From: Thiosulfatihalobacter marinus
GTDB lineage: Bacteria; Pseudomonadota; Alphaproteobacteria; Rhodobacterales; Rhodobacteraceae
Direction of reading: 5' to 3'
NCBI RefSeq assembly: GCF_016019955.1
Contig: NZ_JAECRZ010000018.1
Span: 1-47,830 of the forward strand
DNA length: 47,830 nucleotides
Every line of letters begins with the position of its first letter. Within the stretch, counting starts at the first letter, position 1. Shown piece by piece: positions 1 to 10,540 of this stretch. A model generated the notes under the pieces. That model worked only from the letters and a program-made list of their open reading frames with translations, had not been told where the DNA came from and searched no databases. Both the position numbers and the translations under genes were made by a program.

Positions 1-77
1 CGTTTCGCCATCTCGTATCCCTCCAAAAAGTTCGGGATACACCTTAGCTAACTGTCCGGATTTCCGGGACCACTTCA
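1..77 (-). mobile_element. Partial insertion sequence end (probable IS3 family)
   Basis: This is the exact reverse complement of 47754-47830. The outer terminus, read outward-in on the minus strand from position 77, begins TGAAGTGGTCCCGGAAATCC. An ATG at 11-9 on the minus strand, preceded by GGAGGG, starts a reading frame (Met-Ala-Lys) that runs off the window and should be the first transposase frame. The TGA-type terminus and the early start codon suggest IS3, but the transposase itself is not in view, so the family is an inference. Confidence 0.75.
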
Positions 78-134
78 CTCCAAAAAGTTCGGGATACACC
101 TTAGCTAACTGTCCGGATTTCCGGGACCACTTCA
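78..134 (-). repeat. Second tandem copy of the 57-bp IS terminus
   Basis: Positions 78-134 repeat positions 21-77 without a mismatch, so two IS ends of the same orientation abut. The second copy lacks the 20 bp that hold the transposase start. It could be a remnant of an older copy into whose end the element inserted, or an assembly loop at a repeat. Confidence 0.85.
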
Positions 135-178
135 GGTGACAACGGATTTCGGTAGGAACTGTCAAGTGAACTAAGGAG

Positions 179-208
179 GGGATCCCGCGATTGCGGGGTC
201 CCTTTTTT
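179..208 (+). terminator. Intrinsic terminator on plus strand
   Basis: A 10-bp stem (179-188 with 193-202, one G-T wobble), a four-base loop and six T form a typical Rho-independent terminator. The gene it served is not in the window; it was presumably to the left, where the IS copies now sit. Confidence 0.75.
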
Positions 209-289
209 CATGTTTGGGACGTGCGGTCAGCCGTGAAAACAGCATAGAATTCGGTCCAAGAGGGCATAGTCGGTATACCCAGTAGCTCT

Positions 290-315
290 AAAAGGTGTCA
301 TAGTATGACACTTTT
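290..315 (-). terminator. Hairpin with A/T-rich flanks downstream of tRNA-Ser
   Basis: 290-301 pairs with 305-315 (one bulged G) around a three-base loop. Four A precede it and four T follow, so it could terminate on either strand. It lies about 80 bp past the 3' end of the minus-strand tRNA and is its likely terminator. The rest of 135-393 shows no gene I can support. Confidence 0.5.
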
Positions 316-393
316 GGCCATAAGTCTCGATAACAGACATTGGCGCCACTTCCCTTGGGTGGGGAGAATTTTCACGCAATCTCAGGGGGATAG

Positions 394-483
394 TGGCGGA
401 GAGACAGGGATTCGAACCCTGGGTGGGCTTGCACCCACAACGGTTTTCGAGACCGCCCCGTTCGACCACTCCGGCACCTCTCC
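394..483 (-). tRNA. tRNA-Ser (anticodon CGA)
   Basis: The reverse complement folds as a class II tRNA of 90 nt. It has a 7-bp acceptor stem (GGAGAGG with TCTCTCC, one G-U), a long variable arm, and a T-arm with loop TTCGAAT. The anticodon loop is CTCGAAA with anticodon CGA, reading UCG serine codons. The 3' CCA is encoded (394-396 on the complement). The anticodon and long variable arm make the identity secure. Confidence 0.95.
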
Positions 484-580
484 GCGGGGGTCTTGGTGAG
501 GGCGTCGTTTAATGGCGTTTGGGAAGGGGCGCAAGAGCGATTTGCATTGTTTTGCGCAGGAAATTCGATAGCCTGTGTTC

Positions 581-1438
581 ATGCTGACCAAATCGCTTTC
601 CGCACACCGTGCGCACCCGCTTGGAATATGGATACTTGCAACCTTCATCGTGCTGTCGGTGTCGGCCATACCTGTGCGTGCGGCGGAGCGAGACAAGGTT
701 GCGGCCTTTCTGAAGATCACCGGATTTGATGTGGCGATCGAGTCGATCGCCCAGTCGGCCAGAACCGCGCCGGAGATGCTGGGACTGGACGCCGGGGATT
801 TTGGCAGCCAGTGGATGCTGCTGGCGGATACGGTGTTTGATCCGTCGTATATGCGCGATCGTGCCACAGACATATTGGAGGCCACTCTGGAGGACGACTT
901 GCTGACCCATGCGGCAGGTTTCTACGCCTCAGAACTGGGACAGCGGCTTGTCGCGGCGGAAAATCAGGCCCATATGGCCGATGACGACGAAAAATACTCT
1001 CAAGGCGCGCTGTTGCTGGCGGAATTGCAGGAGGCGGACGACCCGCGGATTGACTTGTTCGATCGCATGGGGAAAGCCATCGATCCCAACAATATCGGCT
1101 TGCAAGCCATGACGGAAATTCAGGTCCAATTCATTCTTGCCGCGTCTTATGCCGGGGTCATCACGTTGCGGGTCGACGAGCAAGGGTTGCGCGCGGCGCT
1201 GGCCGAAAATGCCGAGGAAGTGGCAGCCTCAGTTGAGATTTCCGCGCTGCAAAATGCGGCCTACACCTATCGTGATTTCACCGTGGAAGAATTGAAAGCC
1301 TATGCCGCAGCATTGGAAGCGCCGGAAATGATGACGGTCTACGAGTTGATGAATGCCGTGCATTTCGAGGTGATGTCCAACCGGTTTGAGGCGCTGGCCC
1401 TGAGGCTGGGACAGTTGCAACCCGCGCAAGATTTGTAA
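581..1438 (+). CDS. Secreted DUF2059 domain protein
   Basis: A 285-residue protein starting at ATG 581; a GTG two codons upstream (575) is also possible. The N-terminus has a charged start followed by a hydrophobic stretch (about residues 15-33) ending in Val-Arg-Ala-Ala, a plausible signal peptide. The mature part is acidic and alpha-helical, with the style of DUF2059 proteins common in Rhodobacteraceae (helical periplasmic proteins of unknown role). I see no catalytic motif. It converges with the small zinc-ribbon gene 12 bp downstream. The family assignment is from recall of similar proteins; the function is unknown. Confidence 0.75.
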   Translation: MLTKSLSAHRAHPLGIWILATFIVLSVSAIPVRAAERDKVAAFLKITGFDVAIESIAQSARTAPEMLGLDAGDFGSQWMLLADTVFDPSYMRDRATDILEATLEDDLLTHAAGFYASELGQRLVAAENQAHMADDDEKYSQGALLLAELQEADDPRIDLFDRMGKAIDPNNIGLQAMTEIQVQFILAASYAGVITLRVDEQGLRAALAENAEEVAASVEISALQNAAYTYRDFTVEELKAYAAALEAPEMMTVYELMNAVHFEVMSNRFEALALRLGQLQPAQDL

Positions 1439-1450
1439 GGCGGCGCAGAA

Positions 1451-1786
1451 TCAGCCCGCGACCTTCTTGACGAATTGCGACTTAAGCCCGATCGGCCCGA
1501 CACCGGGCACTTTGCAGTCAATGTCATGATCGCCGACAACCAGCCGGATTCCCCGGACTTTCGTGCCCACCTTGATCACGCTGGATGTTCCCTTGAGTTT
1601 CAGATCCTTGATCACGGTGACGGTATCGCCGTCGGCCAGGATATTGCCGACACTGTCACGCACGGCAGTTTCAAAAACCGCGTCTGGCGTCCATTCATGT
1701 CCACATTCCGGGCATGTCAGCAGCGCGTCCATCTCGTAGGTATATGAGGATCGGCAATTGGGGCAGGGGGGCAAGGTATCGGGCAT
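1451..1786 (-). CDS. yjdM: YjdM/PhnA-like zinc-ribbon protein
   Basis: A 111-residue protein. The frame stays open upstream, but the family begins at this Met (Met-Pro-Asp-Thr). The N-terminal zinc ribbon has two Cys pairs, Cys-Pro-Asn-Cys and Cys-Pro-Glu-Cys, about 20 residues apart. The C-terminal half has the lysine-rich beta domain with Asp-Gly-Asp-Thr-Val and Lys-Gly-Thr motifs typical of the family once called alkylphosphonate-operon protein PhnA. The name is historical; members are not needed for C-P lyase and their role is unclear. No phn genes lie nearby, although the pst/pho operon is about 14 kb away. Confidence 0.88.
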   Translation of the reverse strand: MPDTLPPCPNCRSSYTYEMDALLTCPECGHEWTPDAVFETAVRDSVGNILADGDTVTVIKDLKLKGTSSVIKVGTKVRGIRLVVGDHDIDCKVPGVGPIGLKSQFVKKVAG

Positions 1787-2020
1787 GAACGCGCTATAGG
1801 GACGGATGCGGCGATCGTACAGCCCTAATTGATGGACTTGCGCCTGGTCTTCGCCGCAAGCGACTGCCGTGTAAACAGGCCGAGGCCGGGATAGCCTGCC
1901 GGGGGATATGTCTTGTGCAATCAGGCTTGGGGCAAGGCGGTTCATCCGGACCCCGCGCGCGCATTCCCTTGCACAAAGTTTTCGCTAGGACAGTGCCAGT
2001 TCAAACGTTACTTTCGCATG
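1787..2020. other. Divergent intergenic region, yjdM and cyclase
   Basis: Holds the promoters of both divergent genes. I see no strong -35/-10 pair. An 8-bp inverted pair, TTGTGCAA (1913-1920) and TTGCACAA (1969-1976), lies 56 bp apart and could be regulatory, but this is weak. Confidence 0.3.
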
Positions 2021-3778
2021 ATGTCAGATCTTTTTACAAGAAAGTTGGCGGCAATTGTCGCAGCCGATGTCGCCGGATACTCGCGCATGATGGCAATGGA
2101 CGAGTTTGGCACGATCAACGCCATTCGCCGATTGCACGAGGAAACAATTTCCCCCATTGCCGCCCGTCACGGTGGCAGGGTCGTCAAAACGATGGGAGAC
2201 GGATTCCTGCTGGAATTCGCATCGGCAGTTGCCAGTGTCGAAGCGGCCGTCGGAATCCAGAGGGCGCTGGACAAGATCAACGGCGACGCCCCCGAAGACA
2301 GGAGTCTTCGGCTGCGGATCGGTATTCATGTTGGCGACATTGTTTTTGAAGGGGATGACATCTTCGGAGATGGTGTGAATGTCGCGGCCCGGATAGAACC
2401 TTTGGCGCAACCGGGTGGCATTGGCATATCCGACGAAGCCTATCGGCAAGTCAGGGATCGGGTTGCAATTGAATGGACGGATGGCGGCGCGCAACAGTTG
2501 AAGAATATCAGCCACCGGATGCGCATCTGGCATTGGAACGGGGCGCCGAATTCGAAGAATGTCTTTGTACCGGTGGAACCGGCACCGACCGAAATGCCAT
2601 CTGTCGCGGTGCTGCCATTTGACAATATGTCAAACGACCCCGAGCAGGACTATTTTGCCGACGGAATGACGGAAGACCTGATCACGGATTTGTCGAAAAT
2701 CTCGGGATTGTTTGTCGTGGCGCGGAATTCGACCTTTGCTTTCAAGGGGCAGGCGGTCGACATTCCTACCGTGGCACGCCGGCTTGGCGTGGCCAATGTC
2801 ATCGAGGGGAGCGTGCGCAAGATGGGTGGCCGCGTCAGGATAAATGTTCAGCTGATCGATGCGGCGACTGGCGGGCATCTGTGGGCGGAACGCTATGACG
2901 GGTCGCTGGACTCGGTGTTCGAATTGCAGGACGCCGTGTCGCGCGAGGTTGTTTCGGCCCTTTCCGTGCGGCTGACGCCTTCGGAATCCAAACGTTTGTG
3001 CCATGTTCACACGACGAACCTGGAAGCCTACGAGCTTTTTGTTCAGGCCAAGGCAACGCCATATCCGCCGATCCCGGGGCGGATCGAGGCCGCGCGCGCG
3101 CTGTTTGAACAGGTGGTCGAAATGGCACCAGAATTCGCCGGCGGATATGCCGGCCTGTCCTGGTTGATCAGTTTCACAGCCTTATGGGGTCATGAAGACC
3201 CAGCCAAACTTGGCTTGCGTGCCGAGGCTTTGGCGCAAAAGGCCCTTGCGGCGGATGTCTGCTTTGGATGGGCCTACACGGCGCTGGCACTGGCGCTGTT
3301 GGCGCAGCGTCGGTTCGACGAGGCAGTAGATGCCGGGCGGCAGGGCCTGGATTATTTGCCCAATGACGCGGATACCAATGCCTTCATGTCGGTGATCCAT
3401 GCCATGCGCGGCAACCACGAAGACGCAATCAAGGCTGCTGACCAGGCGGTGAAGCTGAGCCCGAATTTCATCAATGGCCCGTACCTGAACGTCATGAGCC
3501 ATTGTCTGTTCATGGCCGGAAAATATGAAGACGCACTGGTCTGGTATGAAAGGAACATCGTGCGGGGCGGGCCGGTGGGCCCGCCAGCCCTATGCTGGGC
3601 AGCCGGCAGCTATCAGGTAACCGGCAATGTGGAGGCTGCTCAGAATGCAGTGGCCGAATTGAAGCTGCGCTTTCCGACATTCGGATTGAAGGGTTGGAAT
3701 TTGCTGGCCCTGATCGAACATGACGCGGACAGGGCGCGGATCGAAGCCCTGTTCCGCAAAGCGGGAATCGGCGACTGA
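2021..3778 (+). CDS. Class III adenylate cyclase with TolB-like and TPR regions
   Basis: 585 residues from ATG 2021 (ATG 2018 is adjacent). Residues 5-170 are a class III cyclase domain. Asp16 and Asp60 fit the two metal-binding Asp; Lys56 and Asp113 fit adenine selection; Asn120 and Arg124 fit the transition-state pair. All key residues are present, so an active adenylate cyclase making cAMP is expected. Residues about 190-330 resemble the TolB-like/FlgO-like domain that follows many rhizobial cyclases (motif Ala-Val-Leu-Pro-Phe). Residues about 340-580 are helical TPR-type repeats. There is no signal peptide or membrane span, so it should be cytosolic. It stands alone as a transcription unit; the input signal is unknown. 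Confidence 0.88.
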   Translation: MSDLFTRKLAAIVAADVAGYSRMMAMDEFGTINAIRRLHEETISPIAARHGGRVVKTMGDGFLLEFASAVASVEAAVGIQRALDKINGDAPEDRSLRLRIGIHVGDIVFEGDDIFGDGVNVAARIEPLAQPGGIGISDEAYRQVRDRVAIEWTDGGAQQLKNISHRMRIWHWNGAPNSKNVFVPVEPAPTEMPSVAVLPFDNMSNDPEQDYFADGMTEDLITDLSKISGLFVVARNSTFAFKGQAVDIPTVARRLGVANVIEGSVRKMGGRVRINVQLIDAATGGHLWAERYDGSLDSVFELQDAVSREVVSALSVRLTPSESKRLCHVHTTNLEAYELFVQAKATPYPPIPGRIEAARALFEQVVEMAPEFAGGYAGLSWLISFTALWGHEDPAKLGLRAEALAQKALAADVCFGWAYTALALALLAQRRFDEAVDAGRQGLDYLPNDADTNAFMSVIHAMRGNHEDAIKAADQAVKLSPNFINGPYLNVMSHCLFMAGKYEDALVWYERNIVRGGPVGPPALCWAAGSYQVTGNVEAAQNAVAELKLRFPTFGLKGWNLLALIEHDADRARIEALFRKAGIGD

Positions 3779-3843
3779 CAGGCCTGATTGCGCAGAGGAC
3801 GGGGCGAAGCGTGGCTGGCCGGTTGAACAGGAAAAGTTACCGC

Positions 3844-3872
3844 TTGACGGCGCCGCCAATTCAATGGATAAG
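3844..3872 (+). promoter_or_regulatory. Candidate promoter of rplU-rpmA
   Basis: TTGACG (3844-3849), a 17-bp spacer and GATAAG (3867-3872) fit a sigma-70 type promoter, about 140 bp before rplU. The remaining leader (3873-4014) may hold an untranslated region; I recognise no known L21 leader. Confidence 0.5.
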
Positions 3873-4014
3873 CGCGCATCCCGGCGTGAAGCGCGTGCTT
3901 TGCGCCGTGTTTTATTGACACCACAGCCCGAAAAGGGCGCGCTGTTCGAGGCGGCTGAAAGCCAAAAACTCCCGGATGGGGGCCACAGGACGCGGTAGAT
4001 CGAAGGATAAGGAC

Positions 4015-4611
4015 ATGTTCGCAGTCCTCAAGACCGGCGGCAAACAGTACAAGGTCCAGGCAGGTGATATCCTGCGCGTGGAAAAACTTGCTGCGGATGC
4101 CGGAGAAAAGGTTCAGTTCAACGACGTGCTGATGCTGGGCGGTGACAACACCGTTGTGGGCGCGCCGTTCGTTGATGGTGCCGCCGTGCAGGCAGACGTG
4201 ATCGACCAGATCAAGGGCGAGAAGCTGATCAATTTCGTCAAGCGCCGTCGTAAGCACAGCTCCAAGCGTACCGTTGGCCACCGTCAGAAGCTGACCCTGG
4301 TCAAGATCACAGACATTCTGGCGTCGGGCGCCGATAAATCGGGTGTGAAGGCTGCCATGGGCGCAGGCTCGGTTGCCGCGGCCCCCGCCGCCGCTGCTGC
4401 CCCCGCCAAGAAGGCTACCAAGGCCGAGGCCCCCGCAGCCGCAAGCGACGATCTGACCGCCATCACCGGCGTTGGACCTGCCGCCGCAAAGAAACTGGCT
4501 GACGCCGGCATTACCAGCTATGCTCAGCTGGCCGCCGTGGATGTGGAAACGTTCGATGCCGTCAAAGTGAAGCCCGAGTGGGTTGAACAGGCCAAGGAAC
4601 TGGCCAAGTAA
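4015..4611 (+). CDS. rplU: 50S ribosomal protein L21 with C-terminal HhH extension
   Basis: 198 residues, start chosen at Met-Phe-Ala-Val-Leu-Lys, the canonical L21 N-terminus, after a purine-rich AAGGATAAGG. Residues 1-103 are L21, which binds 23S rRNA in the large subunit. A low-complexity Ala/Pro/Lys linker follows, then residues about 145-198 form a helix-hairpin-helix-like domain with the motif Ile-Thr-Gly-Val-Gly-Pro. E. coli L21 is only 103 residues; the tail is, as I recall, common in Rhodobacteraceae. Its role is unknown, possibly nucleic acid binding. It forms an operon with rpmA, 26 bp downstream. Confidence 0.97.
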   Translation: MFAVLKTGGKQYKVQAGDILRVEKLAADAGEKVQFNDVLMLGGDNTVVGAPFVDGAAVQADVIDQIKGEKLINFVKRRRKHSSKRTVGHRQKLTLVKITDILASGADKSGVKAAMGAGSVAAAPAAAAAPAKKATKAEAPAAASDDLTAITGVGPAAAKKLADAGITSYAQLAAVDVETFDAVKVKPEWVEQAKELAK

Positions 4612-4637
4612 GGCCCAAGGATTAGGAGAACAGCGAT

Positions 4638-4907
4638 ATGGCACATAAAAAAGCTGGTGGTAGCTCCCGTAACGGACGCGACTCTGCTGGTCGCCGCCTT
4701 GGCGTCAAGAAATACGGTGGCGAAGTTGTCGTTCCCGGCAACATCATCCTGCGTCAGCGCGGTACCAAGATGTGGCCCGGCGAAGGCGTTGGCATGGGCA
4801 AGGATCACACTATCTTTGCGACCGTCGACGGCAACGTGAAGTTCCACAAAGGCCTCAAGGGCCGCACCTTTATTTCGGTCCTGCCAGTGGCGGAGGCCGC
4901 GGAGTAA
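4638..4907 (+). CDS. rpmA: 50S ribosomal protein L27
   Basis: 89 residues beginning Met-Ala-His-Lys-Lys-Ala-Gly-Gly, the conserved L27 N-terminus that reaches toward the peptidyl transferase centre. The family-typical length and Gly-Gly-Ser-Ser-Arg-Asn-Gly-Arg-Asp motif are intact. An AGGAGAA ribosome-binding site precedes the ATG. No N-terminal cleavage extension of the Firmicute type is present. The gene follows rplU in the usual rplU-rpmA pair and is followed by a strong terminator. Confidence 0.98.
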   Translation: MAHKKAGGSSRNGRDSAGRRLGVKKYGGEVVVPGNIILRQRGTKMWPGEGVGMGKDHTIFATVDGNVKFHKGLKGRTFISVLPVAEAAE

Positions 4908-4934
4908 GCCGACCTTAAAGGTTTTCGAACATGA

Positions 4935-4964
4935 GGGGATCGGCACAAGGCCGGTCCCCTTTTT
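4935..4964 (+). terminator. Intrinsic terminator after rpmA
   Basis: GGGGATCGGC (4935-4944) pairs with GCCGGTCCCC (4950-4959; one G-U), loop of 5, then TTTTTCGTTTT. It ends the rplU-rpmA transcript. Confidence 0.85.
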
Positions 4965-4989
4965 CGTTTTGCCGCAATGAGATTTTGCC

Positions 4990-5583
4990 ATGGGCGTTGC
5001 CATCGCCAGTTTCAGCGTATTTGCCGCAAGTCAGGTGGGCACACCGGGGCCTGCCAATATGGCACTGCTTGCCACGGGCGCTCGCTATGGGTTCCGGGCG
5101 GCGCTGCCTTTTGTGGCGGGCGTGGCGCTTGGCAAACAACTGATCATCTGGCCCGTCGGATTCGGGCTGATGGGACTGGCGGCCCGGATGCCCTGGGTGT
5201 TCGAACTGCTGAAATGGGTGTCGGTGGCCTATATCTGCTGGCTGGCGTGGAAAGTGGCGCAACTGCGGCTTGACCCGGACCGGGCCGGACTGGACACCGC
5301 GCCGGGATTTTTCGCGGGGCTGTGGATACATCCGCTCAACCCCAAGGCCTGGGCGATGATTGTCGCGGGTTTTACCGGGTTCGTCACCCCCGGCACCCCG
5401 GCCTTGCAGGCCACGGCAACGATCGCCATCTCGTTGTTGGCCTGCCAGGCACTGTTTCACCCGATCTGGACCCTTGCGGGCGACCGGATCGCCCGGCTTG
5501 TCGCGGGACGCCCCGCGGAACGCTATCTGATGCGCACTCTGGCCGCGCTGACCGTGGCCTCGGTGATGGTTGTTGTGTTTTGA
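4990..5583 (+). CDS. LysE family translocator
   Basis: 197 residues, almost entirely hydrophobic, with about five to six membrane segments. The N-terminal motif Gln-Val-Gly-Thr-Pro-Gly-Pro-Ala-Asn matches the LysE/RhtB exporter family, inner-membrane proteins that export amino acids or related small molecules. The Asn-Pro-Lys-Ala-Trp motif near residue 117 is also typical. The ribosome-binding site is weak. Its stop codon overlaps the AGGAGG site of the following acetyltransferase, so the two are probably cotranscribed. The substrate cannot be read from sequence. Confidence 0.88.
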   Translation: MGVAIASFSVFAASQVGTPGPANMALLATGARYGFRAALPFVAGVALGKQLIIWPVGFGLMGLAARMPWVFELLKWVSVAYICWLAWKVAQLRLDPDRAGLDTAPGFFAGLWIHPLNPKAWAMIVAGFTGFVTPGTPALQATATIAISLLACQALFHPIWTLAGDRIARLVAGRPAERYLMRTLAALTVASVMVVVF

Positions 5584-5594
5584 GGAGGACGCAC

Positions 5595-6140
5595 ATGAAA
5601 CTTGATGCGATCGTGAACCAGCCCGTGATCGAAACGGAACGGTTTGTGCTGCGCCCTTTGCGCAGGTCAGACCAGGGTCTGATCGAATTCTATGCCAGCC
5701 AGGCGGACGTGGCCCGCATGACCACGTCGATCCCGCATCCGCTGCCGCCCGGCGCGGCGGAAGCCTTTATCGCGCGTGCGCAGACGGCGGACCGGATCGA
5801 GGATGTCTGGGCGATGGACGGGACAGCCTCGGGCGAGCCCGAGATCATGGGGCTGATCGGCCTTAAACGGCTGGATAATGAGGTGAGCGAAGTGGGCTAT
5901 TGGGTTGGTCCGGCCTTCTGGAATACCGGACTGGCCTCGGACGCGGTACGCGCCCTGGTCCACGCAAATCCGCTAAAAAACCGCGCCTTGTTTGCCAGCG
6001 TGTTCCAGGACAACCCGGCCTCGGCGCGGGTGTTGACGAATTGCGGGTTCCAATATCTGGGGGACGCCGAAAGCTTTTCGGTGGCACGCAACGCGACGGT
6101 GCCAACCTGGACCTATACGCAAAACCTGCGAACAAATTGA
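5595..6140 (+). CDS. GNAT family N-acetyltransferase (RimJ/RimL type)
   Basis: 181 residues from an ATG seven bases after AGGAGG, which decides the start. The N-terminus, Glu-Thr-Glu-Arg-Phe-Val-Leu-Arg-Pro-Leu, is the entry strand of RimJ/RimL-like GNAT domains, and a Gly-Tyr-Trp-Val segment and an Asn-Pro-Ala-Ser-Ala-Arg-Val-Leu helix follow as expected for the acetyl-CoA fold. It would transfer an acyl group from acyl-CoA to an amine; the substrate is unknown. It is placed directly behind the LysE exporter gene. Confidence 0.85.
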   Translation: MKLDAIVNQPVIETERFVLRPLRRSDQGLIEFYASQADVARMTTSIPHPLPPGAAEAFIARAQTADRIEDVWAMDGTASGEPEIMGLIGLKRLDNEVSEVGYWVGPAFWNTGLASDAVRALVHANPLKNRALFASVFQDNPASARVLTNCGFQYLGDAESFSVARNATVPTWTYTQNLRTN

Positions 6141-6145
6141 ATTGA

Positions 6146-8330
<2,185 letters not shown>

Positions 8331-8331
<1 letters not shown>

Positions 8332-8354
8332 TCTTCATTTTGCTAAAAATACTC
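8331..8354. repeat. Copy 1 of a short intergenic motif
   Basis: A 24-bp sequence starting at the last base of the proB stop codon matches 35869-35893 except for one inserted base and one substitution. It lies in the short proB-proA gap. The function is unknown. Confidence 0.5.
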
Positions 8355-8399
8355 ACGCCGTAGGCTCCGACCTCGCACCACATACAAAGGACCAGGACG

Positions 8400-9665
8400 A
8401 TGAAAGACATCGCGGATATCCCCAATCTGATGGCTGAAATTGGCACCAGCGCCAAGGCCGCGAGCGCGGAGCTGGCCTTTGCCCCGGCGACGGCCAAGAC
8501 CCGGGCGCTGAACGCCGCCGCCGATGCTGTTTGGGCCAAACGGGCCGGGATCATTGCCGCCAATGTCAAAGATATGGCGTATGGCCGCGACAAGGGCTTG
8601 TCGGCGGCGATGCTGGACCGGCTGATGCTGGACGAGGCGCGTATTCAGGGCATTGTGGACGGGCTGCGCGCGGTGGCGGCGCAGGACGATCCGGTCGGAG
8701 AAGTGCTGACCGAGTGGGACATGCCGTCGGGCCTGCATATCCGCCGGGTGCGCACGCCGCTGGGCGTTGTGGGCGTGATCTATGAAAGCCGTCCCAACGT
8801 GACGGCGGATGCCGGGGCGTTATGCCTGAAATCGGGGAATGCCGTGATCCTGCGTGGCGGATCAGAGAGCTTCCATTCCTCCGGCGCAATCCATGCCTGT
8901 CTGGTCGAGGGGCTGAAGGCTGCCGGGCTGCCGGAAGCGGCGATCCAGCTTGTACCGACACGGGATCGCGCGGCGGTGCAGGAATTGCTCACCATGGTCG
9001 ATACCGTTGACGTGATTGTTCCGCGTGGCGGCAAAGGTCTTGTCGGTCTGGTACAGCGTGAGGCGCGTGTGCCGGTCTTTGCGCATCTTGAAGGTATCGT
9101 GCATATCTATCTGGACGCAGCCGCGGATCCGCAAAAGGCGCTGGACGTGGTGATGAACGCCAAGACCCGGCGCACCGGGATTTGCGGCGCGGCGGAATGC
9201 CTGCTGATCCATGAAAGCCTTGTCGATACGATCGGGCAGGGAGTGCTGCGCGCCCTGATCGACGCGGGGGTTCGGGTCCATGCCAATGAAACGCTGCAAG
9301 GGATCGAGGGGACCTTGGCGGCCACGGCGGACGACTGGGGCAAGGAGTATCTGGACCTGGACATCGCCGCGCGGGTGGTACGTGACGTAGACGATGCCAT
9401 TGCGCATATCCGTCAATATGGCTCGCATCACACCGATTGCATCATCACCGAAGATGACCCAACCGCCGAACGTTTCTTTGAGCGGCTCGACAGTGCGATC
9501 CTGATGCGCAACGCCTCAACCCAGTTTGCCGATGGCGGCGAATTCGGTATGGGCGCCGAGATCGGGATCGCGACGGGCAAGATGCACGCGCGCGGACCGG
9601 TGGGCGCCGCGCAGCTGACGAGTTTCAAGTATCTGGTGGACGGCAACGGTACCGTGCGCCCTTAG
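8400..9665 (+). CDS. proA: Glutamate-5-semialdehyde dehydrogenase
   Basis: 421 residues, full length for the family. It reduces gamma-glutamyl phosphate to glutamate semialdehyde with NADPH, the second step of proline synthesis. Visible motifs are [12 protein letters not shown] (nucleotide region) and Arg-Arg-Thr-Gly-Ile-Cys-Gly-Ala, which holds the catalytic Cys. The C-terminal Met-Gly-Ala-Glu-Ile-Gly-Ile-Ala-Thr motif is intact. It is preceded by AGGACCAGGA and its stop overlaps the stop of the convergent chpT by three bases. Confidence 0.97.
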   Translation: MKDIADIPNLMAEIGTSAKAASAELAFAPATAKTRALNAAADAVWAKRAGIIAANVKDMAYGRDKGLSAAMLDRLMLDEARIQGIVDGLRAVAAQDDPVGEVLTEWDMPSGLHIRRVRTPLGVVGVIYESRPNVTADAGALCLKSGNAVILRGGSESFHSSGAIHACLVEGLKAAGLPEAAIQLVPTRDRAAVQELLTMVDTVDVIVPRGGKGLVGLVQREARVPVFAHLEGIVHIYLDAAADPQKALDVVMNAKTRRTGICGAAECLLIHESLVDTIGQGVLRALIDAGVRVHANETLQGIEGTLAATADDWGKEYLDLDIAARVVRDVDDAIAHIRQYGSHHTDCIITEDDPTAERFFERLDSAILMRNASTQFADGGEFGMGAEIGIATGKMHARGPVGAAQLTSFKYLVDGNGTVRP

Positions 9666-10258
9666 AAATGCAACGCGAGGCGGGTATCCTCGATGTCCAC
9701 GGAAATCCGCCGCTCCAGTTCCTGGGCCACCAGAGGCAGTAGCGCAAACTGCACATGCGCCGGTGTCACCGCGGCGGGCGCGCGGGTCTGATCCAGCGCG
9801 GCCCATAGCGGCGGGTCGATACGCAGTTTGCCGGCGGTGGCGTGGATCGACCAGGCCGCGCCCACTCGCGAAATTGAGACCAAGCCGCCATAGGGCATCG
9901 CTGTTTCGGCACACATCAAGGCCAGAAAGGCCAGACGAAGTTCGGGGCGCGATACGTCGCCCTGCACTGTCCAGTCGAACGCGATTCGCGCGCCGGTGGC
10001 GATACCGTCAAGAACGGAATGAATCTCGGAAGCACCGATCTGTTGCCCAGTGCTACACAGACCAAAGGCGATGCGGAAAAACCGGATGCGGGCGCTGGCG
10101 TTGCTGACGCTGTCGCTGATCAGGTCAAGTTCGGGCCCGGCAGCGCCCCCCGACAGCCCGATCAATTCCAGCCCGTTGCCGATGGCCCCAACCGGGCTGA
10201 TCAGGTCGTGACAGATGCGCGACCCTACCAAAGCCGCGATTTCCGTATTATCTGTCAT
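9662..10258 (-). CDS. chpT: Histidine phosphotransferase ChpT
   Basis: 198 residues from ATG 10258 with an AAGGAG site. His17 in Ile-Cys-His-Asp-Leu-Ile-Ser-Pro is the phosphoacceptor of a DHp-like helix; the C-terminal half is a degenerate ATPase-like fold. In Caulobacter ChpT passes phosphate from CckA to CtrA and CpdR; in roseobacters the same relay controls motility, gene-transfer agents and related traits (established for relatives, inferred here). cckA and ctrA are not in the window. The frame is open far upstream, but that part is antisense to olsB and not part of the gene. A 30-bp gap separates it from the divergent DUF3553 gene. Confidence 0.9.
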   Translation of the reverse strand: MTDNTEIAALVGSRICHDLISPVGAIGNGLELIGLSGGAAGPELDLISDSVSNASARIRFFRIAFGLCSTGQQIGASEIHSVLDGIATGARIAFDWTVQGDVSRPELRLAFLALMCAETAMPYGGLVSISRVGAAWSIHATAGKLRIDPPLWAALDQTRAPAAVTPAHVQFALLPLVAQELERRISVDIEDTRLALHF

Positions 10259-10288
10259 GCGACACACTCCTTTCTGGCGGGGCCGACG

Positions 10289-10471
10289 ATGCAAGACCTG
10301 AACGCGTTTCTGGAACCGGGCATGCTTGTTACCCATCCCGACCGCCCGGATTGGGGCACCGGCCAGGTGCAATCCAATATCGGCGGCAAGATTACCGTGA
10401 ATTTTCGCGAAGCGGGCAAGGTGGTCATTGAAGGATCCCGGATCATGCTTTTGCCCGCCAGTGAGGCGTAA
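10289..10471 (+). CDS. DUF3553 family small protein
   Basis: 60 residues, start at Met-Gln-Asp-Leu-Asn-Ala. The sequence Trp-Gly-Thr-Gly-Gln-Val-Gln-Ser and Val-Asn-Phe-Arg-Glu-Ala-Gly-Lys fits a small all-beta, CarD/Tudor-like fold of the kind grouped as DUF3553, found beside chpT in many alphaproteobacteria (recall). The function is not known. The leader to chpT is only 30 bp, so both promoters must overlap or one must lie inside the neighbouring gene. The ribosome-binding site is weak. Confidence 0.8.
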   Translation: MQDLNAFLEPGMLVTHPDRPDWGTGQVQSNIGGKITVNFREAGKVVIEGSRIMLLPASEA

Positions 10472-10540
10472 AGTGATTAACAAAGCGTTTACGCAACCTA
10501 GGGTGGAATGAGGGGCGTTGTCCACCCATGAGGGATCATT

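Noticed and set aside
1..134. Tandem repeats as a CRISPR array
   Set aside because: Only two 57-bp units with no spacer between them, and they match an IS terminus; no cas genes.
305..499. Short frames across the tRNA on both strands
   Set aside because: They overlap a well-formed tRNA-Ser and have no ribosome site.
1451..1786. Part of a phosphonate (phn) operon linked to the Pho genes
   Set aside because: The PhnA name is historical; no C-P lyase or phosphonate transport genes are in the window and no Pho box is visible upstream.
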